Shown here: positions 1 through 8,957 of the stretch, one piece after another
Numbering within the stretch: position 1 is the first letter of the stretch
Layout of the letters: each line of letters starts with the position of its first letter
Assembly: GCF_008729015.1 (NCBI RefSeq)
Contig: NZ_RKSM01000003.1
Location: 434,001-498,000, forward strand
Source: Haloarcula sp. CBA1129
Lineage (GTDB): Archaea > Halobacteriota > Halobacteria > Halobacteriales > Haloarculaceae
Reading direction: 5' to 3'
Length of the DNA stretch: 64,000 nt
Translations under genes and position numbers: made by a program
Notes under the pieces: model-generated
Told to the model about the DNA's origin: nothing
The model's database searches: none
The model's input: the letters and a program-made list of their open reading frames with translations, nothing else

Positions 1-1
1 T

Positions 2-64
2 AGTATCGTTGCTGAAGGCACGGCTATCGCCTCGTCGCTCCTCGAAAACGCTTTCGAGGGCTGA
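2..64 (+). CDS. 3' end of a truncated gene (20 residues)
   Basis: An open frame runs in from the left edge of the window and stops with TGA at 62-64. The 20 visible residues (SIVAEGTAIASSLLENAFEG) look like the C-terminal helix of an ordinary haloarchaeal protein. The stretch is too short to assign a family. The evidence is only an open frame plus plausible composition, so the call is weak. Confidence 0.3.
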   Translation, partial: SIVAEGTAIASSLLENAFEG

Positions 65-296
65 CACTGTGTGCTCAATTTCTGGCTCTACAGGCAGCTG
101 ACACACTGTGCCGTGTCGCACTACCATCTCAAAGTGTGAGTGCGGATATCCGGTGGGTAGTGGCTTCGCTTAGCGTCGAACTCGACGCTCTCAACTGTCA
201 CGAGAGCTTGGATCACGCAGTTGCGACCGGTAGCTACGAACTACTAACTCCGCCGGCCAAGTCCTCGGCAGAGACCGCTATCGCTCCCGCCACTGG
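65..296. other. Region without a recognised gene
   Basis: This gap lies between the truncated end at the left edge and the convergent HD-domain gene. A short forward open frame from 136 crosses it into the HD gene but has no recognisable content, and I treat it as chance. Nothing else was seen. Confidence 0.4.
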
Positions 297-881
297 TTAC
301 GTCTGGGAGTACTCATCGACCCACTCTTGAAGCGTGATACCCATCGTTGACTGCGTAATCGCGTTCGAAGACGCGGAGTTCGCACTTTTGACGAGTTCGG
401 CTTCGAGTGTTCGTGTCGGGATTTCGCCGATGAAGTGCGGAATCGCCCGCTGAACAGCCAGCGGACAACCGACCTCGTGAGCAAGCGCATAGCCTGACAG
501 AGAGTGTGGGACCTCTTCAGTTGCGTATCTGGGGTCCGGATCGATTAGCTTCTCGTCCTCGACAAAGTCAACGTACTCATAACACTTTCCGACGTCGTGC
601 AGTAACGTCGCCGCCACGATGACATCGATATCAGGGTCTGCACCATGGAACTCCTGCTGTTCGATAGCGGCTTCCCGCGCGATTCTGGTGACACCGCGGA
701 CGTGCCTGACGTTACTCACTTCGTGGATATTCCAAGCGTACGGAATATCAGTGATGTCGCGCCAGCCACCGCGTTCGAGGGCGAGTGCCCATGCCTCGAT
801 GACTCTTTCTCGGAGGCTTTCCGATGAGATGTAGTCGAGTTCCGGGAACGCCTGCTGGATCTGCTCCTCGTAGTCAGGCAT
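297..881 (-). CDS. HD-domain metal-dependent phosphohydrolase-like protein
   Basis: The 194-residue protein has the HD superfamily signature: a first His (about H60), then the paired H95-D96 in LLHDVGK, in a helical core. HD proteins usually hydrolyse phosphoester or nucleotide bonds with bound metal, but some members of this small type act on catabolic intermediates, so the substrate is unknown. I chose the ATG at 881 over the ATG at 893. The later start sits one base after the stop of the upstream EthD gene and is preceded by a GAGGGG ribosome-binding-like sequence inside that gene's last codons. This implies translational coupling: the EthD gene and this gene form a two-gene minus-strand operon. 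The family call is good; the function is open. Confidence 0.8.
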   Translation of the reverse strand: MPDYEEQIQQAFPELDYISSESLRERVIEAWALALERGGWRDITDIPYAWNIHEVSNVRHVRGVTRIAREAAIEQQEFHGADPDIDVIVAATLLHDVGKCYEYVDFVEDEKLIDPDPRYATEEVPHSLSGYALAHEVGCPLAVQRAIPHFIGEIPTRTLEAELVKSANSASSNAITQSTMGITLQEWVDEYSQT

Positions 882-882
882 A

Positions 883-1602
883 CTACCCCTCATCCTTGAT
901 GAGTTGCTCCTGACCGATAAATCGCGGCCGTTCGTCGATAGCCAAGAAATTATTTACATCCTCGCGAGCCGCCTTCGCTTTTCCTTTGTCAGGAGCATAA
1001 TCTCGCGATCCTTCGCTACCGAGCGCGTCGTATAGCTTTTCGAGGTCGTCAAAGTAGAGTTCGGCGACACCGTCGAACTCGGCGTTCTCGGGGTCTGTGG
1101 GGATGACCGTATTGTACTTGACGACGCCCTCGATCTCACGGGCGATTGGAGTGTGATTCGTCTGCCAGTAGTCGACGAACTCCTCGTGTGTCATGTCGTC
1201 CTGTCGGACGAGAAACGCCGAGTGCTTGTAGAGGCCGTCAGTGTCGCCGCCAACCTCGTCTTTCTGGACGATCTCTTCGCCGATGATACGCGGCCGCTCC
1301 TCGACAGCGAGGAAGTTGTTCACGTCCTCGCGGGCCTTTGCGGCGATCTCTTTGGTTGGGTCATAGTCTCGGGAGCCGGGACTGCCAAGCGCCTCGTGCA
1401 GGTCGTCAAGCGTCTCGAAGTATAGTTCCGCCAGTCCGTCGAATTCGGCGTGTGCTGGCTCTGTTGGAAGGACTTGCTGGTAGCGAACGACGCCTTCGAT
1501 ATCCGTCGCGATTGGCGTGTGGTTGGTCTGCCAGTAATCGACGAACTCCTCGTGAGACATACCGTCCTGTCTGACTAGCAGGGCTACGTGCTTGTACATC
1601 AT
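883..1602 (-). CDS. Tandem EthD-domain protein
   Basis: The protein is about 239 residues and consists of two near-identical EthD-type ferredoxin-like domains (about 3-105 and 125-230). Each starts with YKH.A.LVRQD.M and continues with HEEFVDYWQTNHTPIA, an ..EGVV.Y.. strand, and the ends ..REDVNNFLA..ERPR. EthD domains are small dimeric alpha-beta barrels seen in ether and alkane degradation clusters and in polyketide or aromatic cyclases; many have no known reaction. A fused duplicate would make a pseudo-dimer in one chain. Start choice is among clustered codons (GTG 1608, ATG 1602, ATG 1599); I prefer 1602. It is divergent from the aldehyde dehydrogenase and sits directly upstream of the HD gene, with one base between them. 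Confidence 0.8.
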   Translation of the reverse strand: MMYKHVALLVRQDGMSHEEFVDYWQTNHTPIATDIEGVVRYQQVLPTEPAHAEFDGLAELYFETLDDLHEALGSPGSRDYDPTKEIAAKAREDVNNFLAVEERPRIIGEEIVQKDEVGGDTDGLYKHSAFLVRQDDMTHEEFVDYWQTNHTPIAREIEGVVKYNTVIPTDPENAEFDGVAELYFDDLEKLYDALGSEGSRDYAPDKGKAKAAREDVNNFLAIDERPRFIGQEQLIKDEG

Positions 1603-1672
1603 CAGCACGTTTCTGATCTATGAACATAAAAGCTAACGGTAAGTCCTGTCAACAAATGTAGGTCAGTAAAGA

Positions 1673-1682
1673 TTAATATATG
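1673..1682 (+). promoter_or_regulatory. TATA-like box for the aldehyde dehydrogenase gene
   Basis: TTAATATATG lies about 30 bp upstream of the ATG at 1707. That is the distance expected for an archaeal TATA box driving a leaderless or nearly leaderless mRNA. On the opposite strand a TTTTATG stretch near 1625-1632 could serve the divergent EthD gene. Confidence 0.5.
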
Positions 1683-1706
1683 TCTGCCGCCGACATCTGA
1701 ACCGAT

Positions 1707-3068
1707 ATGGAAGCAGTCAACCCGGCTACGGGCGAGCGGCTGGACCGGTACGAGCCTGATGGCGATGCGGCGGTCGAACGAAAGTTGGACCGCGCTGCAT
1801 CGACCTTTGAGGAGTGGCGGGATGTCTCGTTGCGTGAGCGCGAGCAATTGCTTATCAACGCCAGTGAGGTCCTCCGGGAGAACAAACAGCGGTACGCTGA
1901 GCTGATGACCCGGGAGATGGGCAAACCGATCACACAAGCTATCGCTGAAATCGAAAAGTGTGCATGGGCATGCGACCACTACGCCGAATACGCACACACG
2001 TACCTCTCCGAGGAACACCATCCCAGTCCACCGGGGACAGAAGTAAAGACAGTCCATGACCCGCTCGGGCCAGTGCTTGCGGTGATGCCTTGGAACTATC
2101 CGTTCTGGCAAGTCATTCGCTTTGCTGCCCCCTATCTCACTGCCGGCAACGTTGGCCTCCTCAAACACGCCTCAAACGTTCCTGGCTGTGCGCTCGCGCT
2201 CGAAGAAGTGTTTACCAAGGCCGGCTATCCTGAAGGCGCGTTTCAAACGCTGTTAGTTGACTCCAGTACCGTCGACGGCATTCTCGCAGACGACCGTGTC
2301 CGCGCGGCGACCCTTACCGGAAGCGGCCCTGCCGGTCGTGCTGTCGCCGAAACAGCCGGTAAGCATCTGAAAAAGACTGTGCTGGAACTCGGTGGGTCTG
2401 ATCCGTTTATCGTCCTCGATGACGCAGACCTCGATGCTGCCCTTGAGACGGGGGTGCAAGCACGGACGCTAAACGGTGGACAATCGTGTATCGCTGCCAA
2501 GCGCTTTATTGTTCACACGGCTGTCTACGAGGAATACGTTGACCGACTCGTCGCTGCCTTTGAAGACCTCACTCTCGGTGACCCTCTGTCAGAAGAAACC
2601 GATGTCGGTCCACAGGCGGACCCGGACCTGATGGCCGAACTCCACGAGCAGGTACAGGCTAGTGTTGCTGACGGTGCAACGTTGCTGACTGGTGGTGAGC
2701 CGCTTGACCGGGCTGGTGCCTTCTATCCCCCGACAGTACTGACTGATGTTCCTTCGGGATGCCCTGCTGACACCGAAGAGACGTTTGGACCAGTGGCGAC
2801 CGTCTACGAGGTCGCCGATGCTGAGGAAGCAATTGCAGTCGCGAACGACACCCGATTTGGTCTGGGTGCGAGTCTCTGGACTGCGGACCGGGACCGCGGC
2901 CAGCGTCTGGCACGAGATATCTCCGCGGGCTGTGTCTACATCAACGAGATGACCAAATCAGATCCACGGGTCCCGTTCGGCGGCATCAAAGACGCCGGCT
3001 ACGGTCGTGAGCTCTCAGAGATGGGAATGAAAGAGTTTGTCAACAAAAAGACTGTCTGGACCGAATAA
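1707..3068 (+). CDS. NAD(P)-dependent aldehyde dehydrogenase, succinate-semialdehyde-type
   Basis: This 453-residue cytosolic enzyme oxidises an aldehyde to the acid with NAD(P)+. The ALDH landmarks are all present: MPWN with the oxyanion-hole Asn130, cofactor-site Lys153, the TGSG turn at 204-206, general base Glu227 in LELGG, and the nucleophile Cys261 in GGQSC. Length and motif spacing fit the GabD/Sad (succinate-semialdehyde dehydrogenase) group rather than the longer betaine-aldehyde type. The substrate cannot be read from sequence. It is transcribed away from the EthD/HD pair and followed by the F420 reductase gene on the same strand, in a cluster rich in acyl and aldehyde chemistry. 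It likely removes an aldehyde intermediate of that pathway. Confidence 0.9.
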   Translation: MEAVNPATGERLDRYEPDGDAAVERKLDRAASTFEEWRDVSLREREQLLINASEVLRENKQRYAELMTREMGKPITQAIAEIEKCAWACDHYAEYAHTYLSEEHHPSPPGTEVKTVHDPLGPVLAVMPWNYPFWQVIRFAAPYLTAGNVGLLKHASNVPGCALALEEVFTKAGYPEGAFQTLLVDSSTVDGILADDRVRAATLTGSGPAGRAVAETAGKHLKKTVLELGGSDPFIVLDDADLDAALETGVQARTLNGGQSCIAAKRFIVHTAVYEEYVDRLVAAFEDLTLGDPLSEETDVGPQADPDLMAELHEQVQASVADGATLLTGGEPLDRAGAFYPPTVLTDVPSGCPADTEETFGPVATVYEVADAEEAIAVANDTRFGLGASLWTADRDRGQRLARDISAGCVYINEMTKSDPRVPFGGIKDAGYGRELSEMGMKEFVNKKTVWTE

Positions 3069-3203
3069 CGATCCGCGTTTGACACTGGCCGGTATTTGTA
3101 CTATCGACGTACCCGGTTCGCACTTGCCGGCATCAGCGTACGGTAGCCAGCGAGTAGTGTAACAGGACAAAGCTTCTTGTTTCAAGGGGTGGTATGCGAG
3201 TCC

Positions 3204-3875
3204 ATGGAGTTAGCCATACTGGGCGGTACTGGTGATATCGGCGAAGGACTCGCGATGCGGTTTGCCTCCGACACGGACCATACGATTACGGTCGGCTCGC
3301 GGGACGCTGCGAAAGCCAGTGAGCGAGCGAGAGCGTACGAAGAGCAGTTGTCCGAGCACGGTGTCGAGACTGGAATTAACGGGGCAGACAACAGTAGCGC
3401 CGCGGCGGGTGCAGACGTGGTTATTCTGGCCATTCCACCACACCACGTTGGCGATACAGTCGAAGCACTGACTGAGGATGACGTGCTCTCGGACCAACTG
3501 CTCATTAGCCCTGCTGTCGGGATGAAAGGTGACGAGGATGGACTCCACTACCGACCGCCGTCGACGGGGAGTGTTACTGAGTTTGTCGCTGAGCGGGCCC
3601 CTGAATCGGTTCCAGTGGCCGGCGCGTTCCACAACCTCGCAGCGGACCGGCTGGCGGATCTGGAGGCCACGCTTGACGTGGATACGCTGGTAGTCGCGGA
3701 CGAGCCGGCGATCAGCGACCGAGTCGTGGCGCTCACTGCTGACCTTGAGGGTGTCCGCCCGATTCCTGCTGGCCCGCTTTCGAACGCCGCGGAAGTCGAG
3801 AGCCTGACGCCACTGCTCATCAATATCGCTCGCTACAACGAGGATATGCACGATGTCGGTGTCAGCTTTACATAG
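3204..3875 (+). CDS. npdG: NADPH:F420 oxidoreductase (Fno/NpdG-type)
   Basis: This 223-residue protein should transfer hydride between NADPH and the deazaflavin F420 in the cytosol. It opens directly with the Rossmann loop GGTGDIG (residues 7-13) followed by GSRD (31-34), the NADP 2'-phosphate-recognising signature of this family, and has the compact size typical of archaeal Fno. I start at the ATG at 3204 because the Rossmann strand begins at residue 2; an upstream in-frame ATG at 3177 would add nine unconserved residues. The luciferase-like oxidoreductase in this cluster (6593-7597) belongs to a fold that often uses F420, so the two may share a cofactor pool; that is inference. A TGTAACAGGA motif lies about 40 bp upstream. 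Confidence 0.88.
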   Translation: MELAILGGTGDIGEGLAMRFASDTDHTITVGSRDAAKASERARAYEEQLSEHGVETGINGADNSSAAAGADVVILAIPPHHVGDTVEALTEDDVLSDQLLISPAVGMKGDEDGLHYRPPSTGSVTEFVAERAPESVPVAGAFHNLAADRLADLEATLDVDTLVVADEPAISDRVVALTADLEGVRPIPAGPLSNAAEVESLTPLLINIARYNEDMHDVGVSFT

Positions 3876-3988
3876 ACTTCGGCTGCACTCCTGTCCCCCG
3901 CCGTGGTGAAAATAGTAGCGTAGCGAGGTCGTCTCGCCCTCGCTATTGCTTGTCTCTGCAACCAGTCGCAACCACACGGTGGATTACT

Positions 3989-5998
3989 TCACCGTGCATT
4001 GTCGATTTCGTCGATTGCGTCGGGGTTCTCGATACTCGAGAGGTCCCCAAGTTCTGCGCCTTCGTAGACGTTCTGGATGATTCGCCGCACGATCTTCCCT
4101 GACTGGGTCTCCGGGAACGCATCGACGAAGCGGACCTCGCGTGGACGGAACGGCTTGCCGAGCGCTGTCCCGACCTGCGTGCGCAGCGTCTCGCGCAGGG
4201 CGTCTGACGCCTCGTAGCCCTCGCTGAGGATGACGTATGTGACAACCGCAGTCCCCTTCGTTTCGTCGTCCGCTCCGATCGCAACAGCGGCGTTTACTGC
4301 ACTGTGTTCGATAAGTGCACTCTCGACCTCGGCCGGGCCGACTTTCCGGCCAGCGACGTTGAGCACGTCGTCCGAACGACCGTGTAAGAACCAGAACCCG
4401 TCCTCGTCTTTTTGCGCCCAGTCGCCGTGGTCCCACATATCGCCGAACCGCGACCAGTACTCTTCGAGGTACCGCTCGTCACCGCTCCACAGCGATTTTG
4501 TCATCGACGGCGCTGACGACTTGCAGACCAGATACCCCTTCTCGTGGTCGTCGGCAACGGAGGTCCCCTGTGCATCAACGACGTCGATATCCATACCGAG
4601 TGCCGGCCCACCGAGCGTCCCCGGCTTCAGCGAATGGAGCGGCGTCGGTTGCAGGAAACAGCCGAATATCTCTGTGCCCCCGGAGATGTTCATAATCGGT
4701 GTCGTGCCGTCGCCGACGTTCTCCAGAAACCACTTCCATGAGTCCGGGTCCCACGGCTCACCGGTCGAACCCAACAGGCGCAACGTCGAAAGGTCGTGGC
4801 CATCCAGCCACTCGTCGCCGTGTTTCTGGAGCGCACGAATCGCTGTCGGTGAAATCCCGAATACCGACAGATTGTGGGTGTCGATCATCTCCCAGAACCG
4901 GTCCGGTTCGGGATAGTCGGGCGCTCCTTCGTACATGAAGACGGTCCCACCGTGGGCGTGATTGCCGATCAGCGTCCACGGACCCATCATCCAGCCGATG
5001 TCCGAGACCCAGAAGAAGCGGTCTGCGGGCTTGTGATCGAACGAGAAGAAGATCTCCTTTGCCGGTTGGACGAGCCCGCCAGCGTGTGTGTGGACGATGC
5101 CTTTCGGTTTGCCCGTTGTCCCGGAGGAGTAGAGTAGCATCGACTCGTGGTCAGCGGGGAGTGACTGCGTCTCGTAGTCGTCCGGTTGGGAGCTGACCGC
5201 ATCCGCCCACCACTCGTCACGAGTCGGGTCCCATGAGAGCCCAGACTCCGTAGAACCCAGCCGATTATAGACGATGGTATGTTCGACGTGGCCGGCCACT
5301 TCGATAGCCTCGTCCGCGGCCGACTTCAGGTCGATTTCGCTTCCCCGCCGGTAGAAGCCATCACCGGTGAACAGGACTGAACACTCGGCGTCTTCGATGC
5401 GGGTTGCTGTCGCGTCGACCCCGAAACCGGAGAAAATAGGGACAGCAATCGCACCGACCTTGAAACAGCCATACAGCAATGGGACGATTTCCGGGACCAT
5501 TGGCATATACAGCCCGACGGTATCGCCGGTTCCGATCCCACGCTCTTTGAGTGCATTGGCGACGCGATTGGCCTGTTGGTGGAGTTCGTGATAGGTGACT
5601 TCACGAACCTCTCCGTCCTCGCCTTCCCAGATTGTCGCAACCGTATTTCGCGTCTCCGAGTCAGGGGCTGCATGACGGTCGACGACGTTGTGAGCGATGT
5701 TGAGCTCCCCACCGACGTACCAGTCCGTGAACTGCGGGCCGTCTGTGTCATCGCGGACTTGCTCGTACGCCTCGTAAAATTCCAGATCGAGATAGTCGAC
5801 GACCTCATCCCAGAACCAGTCAAGTCCGGATGCCGGTTCACCGTCGATATCGGTGACCGTCCGCCTGTGGAGGTCTTCGAAGGTCTCGATGCCGTGCTTT
5901 TGCATGAACGCGTAGACGTTGCTCTGGGTAACGAACGTCTCGCTCGGTTCGTAACGTACCTCGTCGAGTGCTGTGAGTGAGTCTGACATTGGGTTCAA
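3989..5998 (-). CDS. Acetyl-CoA synthetase-like AMP-forming acyl-CoA ligase
   Basis: This 669-residue adenylate-forming enzyme activates a carboxylic acid with ATP and CoA. It has an acetyl-CoA-synthetase N-terminal region, the P-loop YSSGTTGKPKG at about 290-300, the FWVSDIGWMMGPW segment typical of acetyl/propionyl-CoA synthetases, the aspartate motif HGDW, and the C-terminal catalytic Lys635 in SGKIVRR. Acetate or another short acid is the likely substrate, but family members differ in chain length. A second ATG at 5989 (MSDSLT) is an equally good start. It is convergent with the F420 reductase gene and co-oriented with the thioesterase, LLM and M24 genes upstream. Ligase and thioesterase side by side suggest control of an acyl-CoA pool. 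Confidence 0.9.
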   Translation of the reverse strand: MNPMSDSLTALDEVRYEPSETFVTQSNVYAFMQKHGIETFEDLHRRTVTDIDGEPASGLDWFWDEVVDYLDLEFYEAYEQVRDDTDGPQFTDWYVGGELNIAHNVVDRHAAPDSETRNTVATIWEGEDGEVREVTYHELHQQANRVANALKERGIGTGDTVGLYMPMVPEIVPLLYGCFKVGAIAVPIFSGFGVDATATRIEDAECSVLFTGDGFYRRGSEIDLKSAADEAIEVAGHVEHTIVYNRLGSTESGLSWDPTRDEWWADAVSSQPDDYETQSLPADHESMLLYSSGTTGKPKGIVHTHAGGLVQPAKEIFFSFDHKPADRFFWVSDIGWMMGPWTLIGNHAHGGTVFMYEGAPDYPEPDRFWEMIDTHNLSVFGISPTAIRALQKHGDEWLDGHDLSTLRLLGSTGEPWDPDSWKWFLENVGDGTTPIMNISGGTEIFGCFLQPTPLHSLKPGTLGGPALGMDIDVVDAQGTSVADDHEKGYLVCKSSAPSMTKSLWSGDERYLEEYWSRFGDMWDHGDWAQKDEDGFWFLHGRSDDVLNVAGRKVGPAEVESALIEHSAVNAAVAIGADDETKGTAVVTYVILSEGYEASDALRETLRTQVGTALGKPFRPREVRFVDAFPETQSGKIVRRIIQNVYEGAELGDLSSIENPDAIDEIDNAR

Positions 5999-6043
5999 CT
6001 GGCTGTGGCAGTGTACAGAAGCTGTTCAGTTGCTGCAATCGGG

Positions 6044-6433
6044 CTATCCGGTCTTGTAGACGCCGCGTGCATCCGCGACCTGTGCACCGTCTTCGGCGTA
6101 CACTTCGACACTGACGACGCCAACGTCACCACCGTTGCGAACCACGTCCGCTTCCGCCCTGAGGTCCCCTGTTCCGGCTTCGAGGTAATCGATGCGCATA
6201 TCGATGGTCGGCACCGGCTGTTCGACGAGGGATACGAGAGCGGCCCCACCAACAGTGTCGGCGAGGGTGAACGTCACACCGCCGTGGGCCATTATCTGCT
6301 CCTCGTTCCACGACAGGTCCTCGCGCATTTCGATGTGGCCTTCGGCGTGCCCGTTATCGACGGTGGTTATCTCGATATCGAGCAGGTCGGCAAACGGCAT
6401 GTTCTCGAAGAATGCTTCGATGTCCATACTCAT
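6044..6433 (-). CDS. PaaI-family hotdog-fold acyl-CoA thioesterase
   Basis: The protein is 129 residues, with the PaaI/hotdog thioesterase pattern: MAHGGVTFTLADT at about 48-60, giving the HGG oxyanion turn and the conserved Asp59, followed by strands ending in MRIDYLEAGTGDLRAEA. Members hydrolyse aryl- or acyl-CoA thioesters as tetramers in the cytosol. I used the ATG at 6433 because the family domain starts there; the longer frame to 6490 adds an unconserved leader. It sits 45 bp upstream of the acyl-CoA ligase on the same strand and may free CoA from dead-end thioesters made in this cluster. Confidence 0.88.
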   Translation of the reverse strand: MSMDIEAFFENMPFADLLDIEITTVDNGHAEGHIEMREDLSWNEEQIMAHGGVTFTLADTVGGAALVSLVEQPVPTIDMRIDYLEAGTGDLRAEADVVRNGGDVGVVSVEVYAEDGAQVADARGVYKTG

Positions 6434-6592
6434 CCGTTCGGTTTTTCCGCAGGGGGAATAAGTATTGGTGTTCACAGGGTTCCGAAACACACGGTTGACG
6501 CTGAGTGAGTCAGCAGTGGTCGTGCTGTTTCAGTCCCTCCAAGCCGGACGATATCCGGTGTCTCGACAGTCACCGACACGACGGAGCAGTCC

Positions 6593-7597
6593 TTAGCTGA
6601 CCTTCGGCTGCACCTCTTCACCCAGTCGACGGATGCACTCGGCCATCTCCTGCGTTCCAGCTCCGGGGTGGTAGGTCCGGAAGATGAAGTGAATGTCGTC
6701 GCCCAGCGCCTCGCGGTACGCTTCGAGTTCAGCTGTGACTTGCTCGGGTGTCCCGAAGATCGCCTGTTCTTTGAGTTCCTGCTTGCGCTCCTCGTCGAGT
6801 TCCGCAACCGTCTCGCCGGAGAATATCTCCTCGTACCGGCGCTGGATGTAGAGGTAGCCGTCACGCATCTGCGCCCATGCGTCCTCGCGGGAGTCACCGA
6901 TGAACCCGTGCTGGAGGACGTACACCTGAAAGTCGCCCTCGATGTCCTCGTCCTCACGGACGTTTCGGATGTCCTCGACGCGCTTCCGGACGCCATCGAC
7001 TGACAGCGACGACGGGGCACACCACGCGTCAGCGGTCCGGGCGGCCCGCCGGACGGCAGGTCGCGACGCCCCGCCGAGCATGAGCGGAACGTCGTGTGCA
7101 GGCTTCGGTGTCACAGTGATATCCGGTGAGATGTCGTGGAACTCCGGGTCGTAGTCAAGTGGCCCGTCAGACCAAGCACCTCGAAGTGTGTCGACCGTGT
7201 CGGCTAGCCGTTCGGCCCGTTCGTCGTCGGGAATCCCGAAGGCGTCAAACTCGGAGACGTTGGAACCGATCGCCATCCCAAGCGTTGTTCGGCCACCGGA
7301 GAGCTGGTCGACTGTTGCGATATCCTCGGCGAGCCGGATTGAGTCATACAGCGGCGCGAGTGCGATACAGGACCCGATTTCGATGTTTTCGGTGACTGCA
7401 GCCAACGCGCCAAGCGCCGGGGTGACGCCCGACAGATAGTCGTCGTCGAGGAAGTGATGCTCTGAGACCCAGGCGCTATCGAGCCCTGCGTTGTCGATCA
7501 CTTCACCCAGTTCGAGCATTTCGTCGTAAATCTCGCTGGTTTCGCGGTCGTCGTCCGGGCGCTGCTGACAGGTAAACAGGCCTGTTCCCAGTTGCAT
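6593..7597 (-). CDS. LLM-class (bacterial luciferase-like) flavin/F420 oxidoreductase
   Basis: The 334-residue TIM-barrel protein has luciferase-family marks: MQLGTGLF at strand 1, the SAWVSEHHF segment, then ALAPLYDSIRLAEDIATVDQLSGGR, the most conserved block of LLM proteins, and a C-terminal half with PLMLGGASRPAVRRAAR. Such enzymes use FMN with O2, or F420, to oxidise or reduce small molecules. Haloarchaea make F420 and the cluster carries an NADPH:F420 reductase, so F420 use is plausible but not proven. A TTAAGT element about 27 bp upstream of the ATG at 7597 could be its TATA box. Substrate unknown. Confidence 0.85.
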   Translation of the reverse strand: MQLGTGLFTCQQRPDDDRETSEIYDEMLELGEVIDNAGLDSAWVSEHHFLDDDYLSGVTPALGALAAVTENIEIGSCIALAPLYDSIRLAEDIATVDQLSGGRTTLGMAIGSNVSEFDAFGIPDDERAERLADTVDTLRGAWSDGPLDYDPEFHDISPDITVTPKPAHDVPLMLGGASRPAVRRAARTADAWCAPSSLSVDGVRKRVEDIRNVREDEDIEGDFQVYVLQHGFIGDSREDAWAQMRDGYLYIQRRYEEIFSGETVAELDEERKQELKEQAIFGTPEQVTAELEAYREALGDDIHFIFRTYHPGAGTQEMAECIRRLGEEVQPKVS

Positions 7598-7688
7598 ACA
7601 TTTTCGTTACGGCGCGACTGACTTAACGGTAGTGGCACGCCGGCAACCGAACAGTGCGTGAGACCGGCCGCGGTGCTTGCCGGTCAGC

Positions 7689-8957
7689 TCAGTAGTCGAT
7701 CCGAGTGATCTCCGAAACGGGCCACTCACTGAGGATTTCGACGCCGTTCTCGCGGACGACGACCATCTCCTCGACGCGGACACCCTGTCGCTCCGCGGGT
7801 TGCATCGTCTCGACAGCCATCGTCATGCCCTCCTCGATTTCGATCGGGTGGTCCGGCGAGAGCCCGCGCCAGATGAGCGGCGTTTCATAGAGCTGCAGTC
7901 CCAGCCCATGCGCCCAGTGGTTGGTCGTCATCTGCCAGAACTCGTCTGCGTCGTACCAGTCCATATGCTCGCCGTCCCTGTCGGGGAAGCCCTTGCAGAT
8001 CTCGTCGGTCGTGGCCCCCGGCTCGATTCGCTCGAGGACGTCATAGAGGTCGTCGCGCGCTTTTTCGTAGGCGTCTTTCTGTGCCTGCGTCGGTTCGCCC
8101 ATGCTGAACGTGCGGTAGTAACAGGAGCGATAGCCGAGATAGCCGATGTTGTAGAAATCAGCGTAGACGAGGTCGTTCGGCCGAATCATTCGGTCGGTCG
8201 TGTTCGCTTGGTGTTTCGGCCAAGTGTTCGGGCCAGAGGTAACGTAGCCACCTTGGGCCATTGCGCCGTGGCCCCAGAGTTCGCCGACCGCATCGCCCCA
8301 GACTTCTGATTCGCGCTTGCCCGGTTTTGCACTCTCGGTGATCTTCTGGAAGCCTGCCTCACAGATGGCAGCGACCTGTCGCAGACACTCGACCTCGTCA
8401 CGCGTCTTGGTCTTTCGCGCGTCGAGCATGATATCAGTCGCCGCACTGGTGTCGACATCGACGCCGCGGTTCTCGAACTTCTCGATGAGCGTCCCGTTCC
8501 CCACGTCGATGCCCATCGGCTCCCGGTCGACACCGTACTCCTCCATGGCGGTGTACACTGTCTCGGCCATCTTGTCTTTGAGCCAGTCACGCGCGGAGGC
8601 GCTACCTGACGCCCGGGGAACGTTGCCGAGTCCGGGGCAGGCATAGCGGATGTCGTCGAGCCACGGACAGTTGAACCGCTGGTTCGATGCGTGGTCCGCG
8701 GTGTCCCAGTGGACGACATCGCCGTCTTCGGTCAGGAGTGTATAGTGGTCTGCCCCGCTCCCACCGGTCATCGCCAGCCCGGTGACGTACCGAACATTCG
8801 GGTCGTTGATCAGCAGCATCGACCCCAGTTCGGAGTCCTGCAGTCGGTCGAGCGCTCGTTCTTTGCGCTCGCGCCGCATCCGCTGGACGTTAATCCGTTC
8901 TTCCCAGTCGACGGCCATGGTGCCACGCGTTCCTTCCATGAAGTCGCGCTCGTACAT
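7689..8957 (-). CDS. M24 pita-bread-fold metalloprotein (Xaa-Pro peptidase/creatinase/DddP-like)
   Basis: This 422-residue protein has the two-domain layout of M24 enzymes: a creatinase-type N-terminal domain (RMR.ER..R, NDPNVRYVTG) and a pita-bread C-terminal domain. The usual metal ligands are Asp, Asp, His, Glu, Glu. Here the first Asp is present in ADFYNIG, His in HGLGL, and Glu in AVETM and VEEMVV, but the second Asp is replaced by Cys in GYRSCYYRTF. The run SGP.T.P..Q with R.I.PND resembles DddP-type DMSP lyases and creatinase relatives more than aminopeptidase P, as I recall those families. Starts are GTG 8960 or ATG 8957. It may cleave a C-N or C-S bond in a metabolite; peptidase activity is doubtful. 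Confidence 0.82.
   Translation of the reverse strand: MYERDFMEGTRGTMAVDWEERINVQRMRRERKERALDRLQDSELGSMLLINDPNVRYVTGLAMTGGSGADHYTLLTEDGDVVHWDTADHASNQRFNCPWLDDIRYACPGLGNVPRASGSASARDWLKDKMAETVYTAMEEYGVDREPMGIDVGNGTLIEKFENRGVDVDTSAATDIMLDARKTKTRDEVECLRQVAAICEAGFQKITESAKPGKRESEVWGDAVGELWGHGAMAQGGYVTSGPNTWPKHQANTTDRMIRPNDLVYADFYNIGYLGYRSCYYRTFSMGEPTQAQKDAYEKARDDLYDVLERIEPGATTDEICKGFPDRDGEHMDWYDADEFWQMTTNHWAHGLGLQLYETPLIWRGLSPDHPIEIEEGMTMAVETMQPAERQGVRVEEMVVVRENGVEILSEWPVSEITRIDY

Noticed and set aside
1602-2168. 188-codon minus frame over the start of the aldehyde dehydrogenase gene
   Set aside because: Antisense to a complete ALDH; no recognisable family and no promoter of its own.
3210-3977. 255-codon minus frame antisense to the F420 reductase gene
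   Set aside because: The plus-strand protein carries the GGTGDIG and GSRD motifs; the minus frame has none and ends in the gap before the ligase gene.
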